7,776 nucleotides of DNA, taken from the NCBI GenBank assembly GCA_002306375.1, contig DBRU01000096.1, forward strand, positions 39,052 to 46,827, given 5' to 3'. The position numbers were made by a program, and so were the translations under genes. Shown here piece by piece: positions 1-6,631 of the stretch (its first letter is position 1; every line of letters starts with the position of its first letter). The notes under the pieces are model-generated. The model was not told where the DNA came from, made no database searches, and was given only the letters and a program-made list of their open reading frames with translations. The DNA comes from Faecalibacterium sp. UBA1360. GTDB lineage: Bacteria; Bacillota; Clostridia; Oscillospirales; Ruminococcaceae.

Positions 1-1294
1 GGCGGCGCTGGCCGCGGCATGCCTGGGCGGGTGCAGCGGCATGCCCAACACCGACCCCGAGGCCCTGCTGCGCGCCCCGCGCCAGTCCGGCGAGACCAGC
101 GCCGTGCAAAAGGCGCTGAACAGCTACTTGGACAGCGTGGCCACCCTCAAATATCCGGCCACCGGCGACTTTTTGTCCCCGTTTCTGTTCGGCGACTGGG
201 ACGGTGACGGCACCGAGGAAGCCGCCGTTCTGTACACGGCCGAGTCCGGCGGCTCCAATGTGTGGCTGGCCATCCTCGAGCCCACCTCCTCGGGCGGGTG
301 GCGGGTCTCCCAGCAGGTGGAGGGCCTTTCCGGCGAGGTGGAATCGGTGAGCACCGCCCATCTGCGGGACGCCGACTCGCTGCAACTGCTCGTGGGGTAC
401 GACAGCGCCCTGGGCGATCGGTACATGGCCGTTTACCTGTACAACGCCGACGAGAGCTTGCAGACCGTCAACCAGCAGACCTACACCGACATGCTGCTGG
501 CCGACATGACCGGCGGCGACGACGGCACCCAGGACCTGGTGCTGGCCCTGCCCACCGAGACCCAGGCCGGCGGCATCAACTTGCAGCTGCTGACCTACAC
601 GGGGGGCGACACCTTCCTGGCCGCCCAGACCCTGGCCGTGGGCGAGGGCAACTACACGGGCTGCGCGGGCCTGCACGCGGGCACCGGCGCCGACGGCGGC
701 ACCTACCTGGTGGTGGACGGGTGGACGGCGGCGTCCTCCAACAGCCTGGCGTCCACCATCATCATCTATGACCCCGAAAGCGGCTTCCTCAAGACCTTCT
801 TGCCGCCGCTGGTCACCGACATGTACCGCGCCACCCAGCGGTTCGACACCAACCTGCTCAGCACCGACATCGACGGCAACGGCACCGTGGACATCCCCAC
901 CGAGCTCACCGACGGCGGAACTTTGTCCGAGTCGCTGACCAACCGCCTGCGGTTTTTGCTGTGGAAGGACTACGCCACCGCCGAGGGCGGCAACAACATC
1001 TTCGGCGTGTACGACAGTCAATACCGCTTTTTCCTGCAACTGCCCGAGTCGATGCACGGCAACATCGCCCTGCGGGCCAACGCCGACGCCAGCGGCTGGC
1101 TGATCAGCGACCTGGACGGCCAGACCCTGTACTGCGAACTGCGGGTGGTGGACCCCACCGGCGACGACAAGCAGGACGACCGCTTCCGCCGCGTGGCGGT
1201 CATCGGCAGCCAGCAGCTGCAAGCCCGCATCGTGACCGAATACTATGGCTTGACCATCGAGGATATCATCAACGGTGTGACCGTGCTGTCCTGA
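1..1294 (+). CDS. Lipoprotein with FG-GAP/VCBS-like calcium-loop motifs, 5' partial
   Basis: The reading frame is open from base 2 and ends at TGA 1292-1294; the true start lies upstream of the window. The first visible residues are AALAAACLGGCSG, the end of a lipoprotein signal peptide. The best lipobox is LGGC, with the lipidated cysteine at 32-34, giving a mature protein of about 420 residues anchored on the outer face of the membrane. The ATG at 41 is inside the gene. Counting that Met as residue 1, GDWDGDGTEE (51-60) and DIDGNGTVD (276-284) resemble the Asp/Gly calcium loops of FG-GAP/VCBS propeller repeats. LADMTGGDDG, near 155-165, is a weaker third copy. The rest is rich in beta-type segments with no catalytic motif I recognise. 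It ends 28 bases before a response regulator gene, so a role in the signalling of that system is plausible but inferred. Surface or periplasm-facing location is well supported; function is unknown. Confidence 0.8.
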   Translation, partial: AALAAACLGGCSGMPNTDPEALLRAPRQSGETSAVQKALNSYLDSVATLKYPATGDFLSPFLFGDWDGDGTEEAAVLYTAESGGSNVWLAILEPTSSGGWRVSQQVEGLSGEVESVSTAHLRDADSLQLLVGYDSALGDRYMAVYLYNADESLQTVNQQTYTDMLLADMTGGDDGTQDLVLALPTETQAGGINLQLLTYTGGDTFLAAQTLAVGEGNYTGCAGLHAGTGADGGTYLVVDGWTAASSNSLASTIIIYDPESGFLKTFLPPLVTDMYRATQRFDTNLLSTDIDGNGTVDIPTELTDGGTLSESLTNRLRFLLWKDYATAEGGNNIFGVYDSQYRFFLQLPESMHGNIALRANADASGWLISDLDGQTLYCELRVVDPTGDDKQDDRFRRVAVIGSQQLQARIVTEYYGLTIEDIINGVTVLS

Positions 1295-1322
1295 CAGCGC
1301 CACGCCGAAAGGAGCGTGTACC

Positions 1323-2024
1323 ATGAAACGAGTTCTGGTCGTGGAAGACGAAAACAGCATCCGCGAAATGGAGGTCCTGAACCTTCAAATGGCCGGGTGG
1401 GAGGTGCTGGAGGCCCCCAGCGCCGAGCGCGCCCTGGAGCTTCTGCACGCCAACCGTCCCTGTGACGCGGCGCTTCTGGACATCATGCTGCCCGGCATGG
1501 ACGGGCTGTCCCTGTGCGAGACCATCCGCCGGGACGACCCGGACATCGGCATCATCATCGTGTCCGCCAAAGGCCAGGAGGCGGACAAGATCCGCGGCCT
1601 TTCCATCGGCGCCGACGACTACATCACCAAACCTTTTTCGGTGTCCGAGCTCATCGCCCGGGTCGAGGCCCTGGCCCGCCGGGTGCACCGCAACGCCGCC
1701 GACGGGCGGGACAGCGCCGCCCCCGACCAGCTGGTCAGCGGCAGCTTTGTGCTGGACGAAAAGAGCCGCGTGCTCTACAAGGCCGGCAAACCCATCGACC
1801 TGACCCAGGTGGAGTTCCAGATCATGGAGCTGTTTTTCCGCAACCCGGGCGCGGCCCTTGTGCGGGAAAAGATCCTGGAAGGCGTGTGGGGCAAGGGCTA
1901 CTACGGCGACGTGAAGATCGTGGACGTGAACATCCGCCGTCTGCGCATGAAGATCGAGGACGAGCCCAGCAGCCCCGCCCATATCCTGACCGTGTGGGGG
2001 TACGGCTACCGCTGGAACCCCTGA
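1323..2024 (+). CDS. OmpR/PhoB-family response regulator
   Basis: This is a complete 233-residue DNA-binding response regulator of usual family length. The receiver domain spans about residues 1-120. It has the acidic pair E8/D9, the phosphoacceptor D53 in the LLDIMLPGMDG context, S81 at the switch Ser/Thr position and K103 in the TKPF motif. A linker of about 15 residues leads to a winged-helix domain (about 136-232), with the DLTQVEF helix start and a C-terminal VWGYGYRW wing. ATG 1323 is preceded by AAAGGAG at 1308-1314 with an 8-base spacer. The sensor kinase starts 24 bases downstream, so the two form a cognate pair: the kinase would phosphorylate D53 and the regulator would then bind promoters. 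Overall it resembles PhoB, RegX3 and WalR types, but the target genes cannot be read from the sequence, so no symbol is given. Confidence 0.95.
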   Translation: MKRVLVVEDENSIREMEVLNLQMAGWEVLEAPSAERALELLHANRPCDAALLDIMLPGMDGLSLCETIRRDDPDIGIIIVSAKGQEADKIRGLSIGADDYITKPFSVSELIARVEALARRVHRNAADGRDSAAPDQLVSGSFVLDEKSRVLYKAGKPIDLTQVEFQIMELFFRNPGAALVREKILEGVWGKGYYGDVKIVDVNIRRLRMKIEDEPSSPAHILTVWGYGYRWNP

Positions 2025-2048
2025 CCCCGCCCCAAAGGAGGCAGGCGC

Positions 2049-3491
2049 ATGCAAAGCATCACCCGGCGCTGGCTGCGGGGCAGCCTGCTGATCACGGCGC
2101 TGATCCTGGCGCTGGCCGAAGGTATCTTTCTGTACTTTTGCTACCAGAACCTGTACGGCGGCATCGAGCGCGCCATGGAAAGCCGCTTTTCCACCTTCAT
2201 CGGCCGTTTGCAGGCCACCGGCACCGCCGGCGATACCGACGACACGTCGGCCAGCCGGGCCCAGGCGCTGCGGCGCACCGTGGAACAGTTTGACGAAAAA
2301 GACAAATTTGAGTTCATGCTCCTGGACCAGAACGGCTATGTCCTTGCCACCTCCAGCGGCACCGTGAACCAGGACCTGATGGACGGGTACGACTACTACC
2401 GCGCCCTGTCCAGCACCAGCGGCATCGGCCGGTCCATCTTCTACACCGCCGACGGCGAACACGTCATGGCGGTCACCGCGCTGGTGCCCTATACGGCGGG
2501 GGGCATCACGGCCATGCGCCTGGTCACCAGCCTGACCCTGGCCGACCGCCAGTGGTGGAGCCTGGTGTGGATGTCGGGCGGCGTGGCGGCGCTGGCGCTG
2601 GGCTTTGCCCTGTGGAGCGGGCTTTTCTTCATCCGTTCCATCGTGCGCCCCCTGGGCCAGGTGGAAGCCACCGCCAACCGCATCGCCCGGGGCGACTTGC
2701 AGACCCGCCTGCCGGATACCCGCTACAATGACGAGATCGGCCGCCTGTGCCATACGATCAACGAGATGGCCGAACACCTGACCGAGACCGAACGCATGAA
2801 AAACGAGTTCATTTCCTCGGTCAGCCACGAGCTGCGCACCCCGCTGACCTCCATCAAGGGCTGGGTCGAGACCATCGCCAACCTGGACGATCCCCGGGAC
2901 CAGAACTATCGCAAGGGTCTGGAAGTCATCGGGGCCGAGACCGACCGCCTGTACGCCATGGTGGAGGAACTGCTGGACTTTTCCCGCCTGCAAAACGGCG
3001 TCACGCTGCACTGCGAGGTGCTGGACCTGGTGGCCGAAGCCACCGACGCCGCCCTGTTCATTGAAGGCCGCCTTCGGCAGGAGGGCCTGCGCCTTGTGTA
3101 CGAGGAACCCCCCGAGCCCTTCCCGGTATGGGCGGACCCGGCCCGTCTGCGTCAGGTGTTCGTCAACGTCCTGGACAACGCCGTCAAGTACTCGCCCCCC
3201 GGCGGGGCCATCTTCCTGACCCTGACCCGCACGGGCGAGACGGCCACCGTCTCGGTCCGCGACCAGGGCCGGGGCATTGCGCCCGACGACCTGGAAAAGG
3301 TCAAACTTCGCTTTTTCAAGGGCAAAAACGCCGTGCGCGGATCGGGCATCGGCCTGGCCGTGGTGGACTCCATCGTCACGGCCCTGGGCGGCCACACCGA
3401 CCTGAAAAGCACCCTGGGGCAGGGCACCACCGTGTTCATCACCCTGCCGCTGTATCACCCCGGGCAGGAACACCTGCACCATCCCATCTGA
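2049..3491 (+). CDS. Membrane sensor histidine kinase (HAMP, HisKA, HATPase_c)
   Basis: This 480-residue kinase is the likely partner of the upstream regulator. A short basic N-terminus leads into membrane helix 1 (about 13-31). An extracytoplasmic sensor region follows (about 34-167); its FEFMLLDQNGYVLATSSG stretch (88-104) resembles PAS/Cache-like folds. Membrane helix 2 is about 170-195, then HAMP (about 196-250). The H-box SVSHELRTP carries the phosphorylated H260. The ATP-binding domain shows the N-box with N373 and N377, the G1 box DQGRGI (405-410), an F-box RFFKG (421-425) and the G2 box GSGIGL (431-436). All catalytic motifs are intact, so it should be active. ATG 2049 follows AAAGGAGG (2034-2041). 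The last ten residues are rich in His (470, 475, 477, 478), which is not part of the standard fold. The ligand is unknown; the upstream lipoprotein may feed into sensing. Confidence 0.95.
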   Translation: MQSITRRWLRGSLLITALILALAEGIFLYFCYQNLYGGIERAMESRFSTFIGRLQATGTAGDTDDTSASRAQALRRTVEQFDEKDKFEFMLLDQNGYVLATSSGTVNQDLMDGYDYYRALSSTSGIGRSIFYTADGEHVMAVTALVPYTAGGITAMRLVTSLTLADRQWWSLVWMSGGVAALALGFALWSGLFFIRSIVRPLGQVEATANRIARGDLQTRLPDTRYNDEIGRLCHTINEMAEHLTETERMKNEFISSVSHELRTPLTSIKGWVETIANLDDPRDQNYRKGLEVIGAETDRLYAMVEELLDFSRLQNGVTLHCEVLDLVAEATDAALFIEGRLRQEGLRLVYEEPPEPFPVWADPARLRQVFVNVLDNAVKYSPPGGAIFLTLTRTGETATVSVRDQGRGIAPDDLEKVKLRFFKGKNAVRGSGIGLAVVDSIVTALGGHTDLKSTLGQGTTVFITLPLYHPGQEHLHHPI

Positions 3492-3513
3492 ATCGTTTGT
3501 ATAAGGAGCCAAT

Positions 3514-4470
3514 ATGCCGCAAGAAACCCGTCCCGCCGAAAAATTCCGCACCACCGTGGGCGGCCAGGCCCTCATGGAGGGCATTATGATGCGCGGCCCG
3601 CAGAAGATCTGCTGCGCCGTGCGCCGCCCCGACGGCAGCGTCGACCTCAGTTATGAGGACGTGCACACCCACTGGTACAACAAGGTCCCGCTGGTGCGCG
3701 GGGTCTGCAACATGGTCGAAAACCTGCGCAGCGGGTACAAGTACCTGATGCACAGCGCCGACATCGCCCTGAGCGAGGAGGAACAGCAGGCCGAACCGTC
3801 CAGGCTGGAAAAATGGCTGGACGAGCACACGGGCCCCGCCTTCCAGAACGCCCTGCTCACCCTGTCGGCCTTTGTGGGCGTGGTCATCGCCATCGTTCTG
3901 TTCATGTTTTTGCCCACCTTTTTCACGGGCCTCATCGCCAAAGTCTTGCCCCTGGGCCGCTGGGCCCGGGTCATCCTCGAAGCCGTCATCAAGCTGGCGC
4001 TGTTTTTGGGGTATATGTTCCTGTGCACCCGCACCAAGGAGATCCACCGCATGTTCTCCTACCACGGGGCCGAGCACAAGACCATCGCCTGCTACGAAGC
4101 CGGCGAGGAACTCACGGTGGAAAACATCCGCCGCCACAGCCGGTTCCATCCCCGCTGCGGCACCAGCTTTTTGATCCTGGTGCTGCTCATCAGCATCCTT
4201 CTGTACGCGGTGCTGCCCTGGACCAGCACGGGCCTGCGGGTGGTGTACAAGCTGGCCATGCTGCCCCTTCTGGTGGGCATCTCCTACGAGGTGCTGCGCT
4301 GGTCGGGGCGGTCCAACTCGGCGCTGGCCCGGGCCATCGCGGTGCCGGGGCTCTGGCTGCAGCGCATGACCACCTTTGAGCCGGACGATTCCATGATCGA
4401 GATCGCCATCGCCGCCGTGACCCCCGTGCTGCCCGCCGACCCCAAGGAGGCCGACTGGACCCGTGAATGA
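3514..4470 (+). CDS. yqhQ: DUF1385 membrane protein, YqhQ family
   Basis: This 318-residue protein is recognised as DUF1385/YqhQ by its signature blocks: GGQALMEGIMMR (16-27) near the N-terminus, YHGAEHKTIACYE (183-195) and RFHPRCGTSF (210-219). The conserved H184, H188, H212 and C215 look like a possible metal site, but this is inference and no reaction is established to my knowledge. About four membrane helices are visible: roughly 113-134, 152-171, 217-236 and 241-260. The conserved His/Cys blocks sit between helices 2 and 3. ATG 3514 is preceded by AAGGAG at 3503-3508. The gene begins 22 bases after the kinase stop and overlaps prmC by 8 bases. The yqhQ-prmC neighbourhood is common in Clostridia, often with rpmE and prfA nearby, so linkage to translation genes is the usual context and linkage to the two-component system may be local. 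Confidence 0.9.
   Translation: MPQETRPAEKFRTTVGGQALMEGIMMRGPQKICCAVRRPDGSVDLSYEDVHTHWYNKVPLVRGVCNMVENLRSGYKYLMHSADIALSEEEQQAEPSRLEKWLDEHTGPAFQNALLTLSAFVGVVIAIVLFMFLPTFFTGLIAKVLPLGRWARVILEAVIKLALFLGYMFLCTRTKEIHRMFSYHGAEHKTIACYEAGEELTVENIRRHSRFHPRCGTSFLILVLLISILLYAVLPWTSTGLRVVYKLAMLPLLVGISYEVLRWSGRSNSALARAIAVPGLWLQRMTTFEPDDSMIEIAIAAVTPVLPADPKEADWTRE
4444..4450 (+). promoter_or_regulatory. Ribosome binding site that supports the prmC GTG start
   Basis: AAGGAGG lies inside the end of yqhQ, 12 bases before GTG 4463. It is the only strong Shine-Dalgarno match near the start of prmC. The spacer is somewhat long, which is consistent with coupling to translation of yqhQ. Confidence 0.6.
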
Positions 4471-5344
4471 ACTGAACCTGACCGGCCTTGCCCCCCGCGA
4501 GGCGCTGCGGGCCGTGGCCGATGCGCTCAGCGCCGCCGGCGTGCCCGACGCCGATTTTGACGCAAGGGAGCTTTACCGCCTGGCCCTGGGGCGGGACCCC
4601 CGACTGGACGCCGACCCCCTGACCCCCGCCGCGGCCGCCGCCCTGCAAGAGCTGGCGGCCCGACGCATGGGGCGGGAACCGCTGCAATACATCGCCGGGC
4701 GGTGGGATTTTCTGGACTTTACGCTCGCTGTGGGCCCCGGGGTGCTTTGCCCCCGGGCCGACACCGAGGTGGTCTGCGAGACCGCCCTGGACCTGCTGCG
4801 CGCCGCCGGCAAGCCCGATCCCGTGGTGCTGGACCTGTGCGCCGGCACCGGCTGCCTGGGCCTTGGCGTCAAGCGCTTTTGGCCCGGCGCCCGGGTGATG
4901 TGTGTGGAATACAGCCCCGACGCTCTTTCGTATCTGCGCCGCAACGCCGACGCGGCCCTGGGCCCCGGCGCGGTGACGGTGCGGGCGGGGAATGTGCTCA
5001 CTGACTGGGAGGGGGTAAAGCCGGGCAGCGTGGACCTGATCGTCAGCAACCCGCCCTACCTGACCGGAGCCGAGATGCAGTCCCTGATGCCCGAGACCGC
5101 CCGGGAACCCGCCATGGCCCTGGACGGCGGGGCGGACGGCCTGGACTTTTACCGCTGCCTGACCGGCCCCTGGCGGCAGGCCCTTCGCCCGGGCGGCTGG
5201 CTGGTTCTGGAGATCGGCTGCGCCCAGCGGCAGGCCGTTTTGGACCTGGGGGCGGCGGGGGGCTGGGCCAATGCCTTCGCCCGGCAGGACTACGGCGGCA
5301 ACGACCGGGTGGTGGCGCTGCAAAACCCGCCCGCCGACGACTGA
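4463..5344 (+). CDS. prmC: Peptide chain release factor N5-glutamine methyltransferase PrmC
   Basis: PrmC uses S-adenosylmethionine to methylate the GGQ glutamine of release factors RF1 and RF2 in the cytoplasm, improving termination. The 293-residue length fits the family. The N-terminal helical domain (about 1-80) ends in the typical REPLQYIAG (71-79), followed by the PRADTE block (97-102). The SAM-binding motif I is VLDLCAGTGCLGL (122-134), and the catalytic NPPY, which holds the substrate glutamine, is at 196-199. The start is GTG at 4463, inside the overlap GTGAATGA with the yqhQ stop; no in-frame ATG exists nearby and the alignment-like N-terminus begins here. The 8-base overlap implies translational coupling to yqhQ. 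The usual partner prfA is not in the window: the next gene is recA, across a promoter-bearing gap. Confidence 0.95.
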   Translation: MNELNLTGLAPREALRAVADALSAAGVPDADFDARELYRLALGRDPRLDADPLTPAAAAALQELAARRMGREPLQYIAGRWDFLDFTLAVGPGVLCPRADTEVVCETALDLLRAAGKPDPVVLDLCAGTGCLGLGVKRFWPGARVMCVEYSPDALSYLRRNADAALGPGAVTVRAGNVLTDWEGVKPGSVDLIVSNPPYLTGAEMQSLMPETAREPAMALDGGADGLDFYRCLTGPWRQALRPGGWLVLEIGCAQRQAVLDLGAAGGWANAFARQDYGGNDRVVALQNPPADD

Positions 5345-5371
5345 AAGTCCCGGTTATAACACTGCAAAAGC

Positions 5372-5386
5372 ACAACAAATAGTTGT
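5372..5386. promoter_or_regulatory. Inverted repeat overlapping the recA -35 element, candidate operator
   Basis: ACAAC at 5372-5376 and GTTGT at 5382-5386 are perfect inverted arms around AAATA. The right arm shares four bases with the -35 hexamer, so a protein bound here would block RNA polymerase. This is a position typical of repressors. The sequence is not the known Gram-positive LexA box, so the binder is unknown and chance is possible given 5-base arms. Confidence 0.4.
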
Positions 5387-5411
5387 AATTTCCCGCAAAA
5401 ACGGGTATAAT
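5383..5411 (+). promoter_or_regulatory. Sigma-A type promoter of recA
   Basis: The -10 hexamer is a perfect TATAAT at 5406-5411. The -35 is TTGTAA at 5383-5388, matching TTGACA at four of six bases, and the spacer is exactly 17 bases. Transcription would start near 5418, giving a leader of about 55 bases before ATG 5474. The spacer holds the inverted repeat CCCG-N6-CGGG (5392-5405), which abuts the -10. This is the only convincing promoter in the window and would drive recA, recX and probably rimO. Confidence 0.8.
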
Positions 5412-5435
5412 AGCAGGGTAAACGTACAATTCCGC

Positions 5436-5449
5436 GCCGGCGCGCCGGC
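5436..5449. repeat. Perfect 14-base GC palindrome in the recA leader
   Basis: GCCGGCGCGCCGGC is its own reverse complement. In RNA it could fold as a five-pair GC stem with a CGCG loop, ending seven bases before the ribosome binding site AAAGGAG (5457-5463). No T-run follows, so it is not an intrinsic terminator. It could affect translation or mRNA stability, or be a by-product of high GC. Confidence 0.5.
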
Positions 5450-5473
5450 CGTATACAAAGGAGATCGACCAAC

Positions 5474-6631
5474 ATGGCAGCGAAAAAAGAAGCAAAGACC
5501 ACCACCGTCGCCCCGGCCGGCGACAAAAAAGCCGCGCTGGAGACCGCTCTCGCCCAGATCGAAAAGCAGTTCGGCAAGGGCGCGGTCATGAAGCTGGGGG
5601 CCAACGTCACCATGCAGGTGGACGGCATTTCCACCGGCAGCCTGGGTCTGGATATGGCCCTTGGCATCGGCGGCGTGCCCCGGGGGCGCATCGTGGAGAT
5701 CTACGGACCCGAATCCTCGGGCAAGACCACCCTGGCCCTGCAGGTGCTGGCTGAAGCCCAGCGCGCCGGGGGCGAGGTGGCCTTCATCGACGTGGAGCAC
5801 GCCCTCGACCCCACCTATGCCCGGGCTTTGGGCGTGGACATCGACAGTCTGCTGGTCAGCCAGCCCGACACCGGCGAGCAGGCCATGGAGATCTGCGAAG
5901 CCCTGGTCCGTTCGGGGGCCATCGACGCCATCGTCGTGGACTCGGTGGCGGCCATGGTGCCCAAAGCCGAGATCGAGGGCGAAATGGGCGACTCCCACGT
6001 GGGTCTGCAGGCCCGCCTGATGAGCCAGGCCCTGCGCAAGCTCACGGGCATCATCGGCAAGACCAACACCGTGTGCATCTTCATCAACCAGCTGCGCGAA
6101 AAGGTGGGCGTGGTCTACGGCAGCCCCGAGGTCACCACCGGCGGCCGGGCGCTGAAATATTATTCCTCGGTGCGCATCGACGTGCGCCGCATCGAAGGGC
6201 TGAAGGACTCCAACGGCTCCTTCATCGGCAACCGCACCCGGGCCAAGATCGTCAAGAACAAGGTGGCCCCGCCCTTCCGGGAAGCCGAATTCGACATCAT
6301 GTTCGGCGAGGGCATCTCCAAGGTGGGCGAGATCATCGACCTGGGCGTCAAGCTGGGCATCGTGCAGAAGAGCGGCGCCTGGTTCAACTACGGCGACGTG
6401 CGCCTGGGCCAGGGCCGCGACAACGCCAAGCAGTTTTTGAAAGACAACCCCGCCGTGGCCGACGAGATCGAAAAGCTCGTGCGGGAAAATGCCGACCGCC
6501 TGATGGCCGCCGGCAAGAAGGGCACGGTCAAACCCATCGAGAAGGTGGCCGCCCCCGCCGAGGCCCCCGCCGCCCCCGCCGTCAAGACCACCGGCAGCGA
6601 GGATGACCTGGACATCATGGTCGATGACTGA
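5474..6631 (+). CDS. recA: RecA recombinase
   Basis: RecA forms ATP-dependent filaments on single-stranded DNA, pairs homologous strands and stimulates LexA self-cleavage in the SOS response. The 385-residue protein is slightly longer than E. coli RecA (353) because of an N-terminal extension of about 12 residues and a longer tail. Visible motifs are Walker A GPESSGKTT (78-86), the catalytic glutamate E108 in the VEHAL block, Walker B IVVDS (153-157), loop L1 around EGEMGDSHVG (168-177) and loop L2 from NQLREK (205-210) to about 223, with Q206 as the ATP-sensing glutamine. The C-terminus has an Ala/Pro linker (359-369) and an acidic end, SEDDLDIMVDD, as in RecA proteins whose tail restrains activity. 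ATG 5474 follows AAAGGAG with a 10-base spacer. The stop overlaps the recX start by one base. All key residues are present, so it should be functional. Confidence 0.99.
   Translation: MAAKKEAKTTTVAPAGDKKAALETALAQIEKQFGKGAVMKLGANVTMQVDGISTGSLGLDMALGIGGVPRGRIVEIYGPESSGKTTLALQVLAEAQRAGGEVAFIDVEHALDPTYARALGVDIDSLLVSQPDTGEQAMEICEALVRSGAIDAIVVDSVAAMVPKAEIEGEMGDSHVGLQARLMSQALRKLTGIIGKTNTVCIFINQLREKVGVVYGSPEVTTGGRALKYYSSVRIDVRRIEGLKDSNGSFIGNRTRAKIVKNKVAPPFREAEFDIMFGEGISKVGEIIDLGVKLGIVQKSGAWFNYGDVRLGQGRDNAKQFLKDNPAVADEIEKLVRENADRLMAAGKKGTVKPIEKVAAPAEAPAAPAVKTTGSEDDLDIMVDD
6551..6580 (+). repeat. Three copies of GCCCCCGCC in the recA tail
   Basis: The 9-base unit occurs at 6551-6559, 6563-6571 and 6572-6580, the first two separated by GAG. 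Each unit encodes Ala-Pro-Ala in the linker between the RecA core and its acidic tail. Being in frame and in multiples of three, copy changes would alter linker length without a frameshift. Confidence 0.7.

Larger units (their letters stand above)
5345..5473 (+). promoter_or_regulatory. recA upstream control region
   Basis: This is the only gap over 100 bases in the window. Its section 5351-5420 is about 39% G+C, in sharp contrast to the coding DNA around it. It holds the palindrome GTTATAAC (5353-5360), the inverted repeat ACAAC-N5-GTTGT (5372-5386), a promoter (5383-5411), CCCG-N6-CGGG (5392-5405), a GC-rich palindrome (5436-5449) and the recA ribosome binding site AAAGGAG (5457-5463). I see no GC-hairpin plus T-run terminator after prmC. 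I also see no GAAC-N4-GTTC LexA box. Confidence 0.7.

Noticed and set aside
41..43. ATG as the start of the lipoprotein gene
   Set aside because: It has no ribosome binding site, and the frame continues upstream through a lipobox that only makes sense if the gene starts before the window.
3500..3505. TATAAG as a -10 element for yqhQ
   Set aside because: It overlaps the ribosome binding site AAGGAG, would place the transcript start at about the ATG, and has no good -35 at the right distance.
1269..3584. Long minus-strand open frame of 771 codons opposite the regulator and kinase
   Set aside because: It mirrors the codon phase of two clearly real genes, its product is a low-complexity Gly/His/Gln/Ala/Val-rich string without motifs, and long antisense frames are expected when third codon positions are nearly all G or C.
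4190..5323. Minus-strand open frame of 377 codons opposite yqhQ and prmC
   Set aside because: The same high-GC artefact; no ribosome binding site or recognisable domain, and prmC on the plus strand has all family motifs.
5354..5359. TTATAA as an alternative -10 for recA
   Set aside because: No -35 match lies 16-18 bases upstream, and the downstream TATAAT promoter with a 17-base spacer is far better.
5345..5391. Intrinsic terminator after prmC
   Set aside because: No GC-rich stem followed by a T-run; the AT-rich repeats here lack both.
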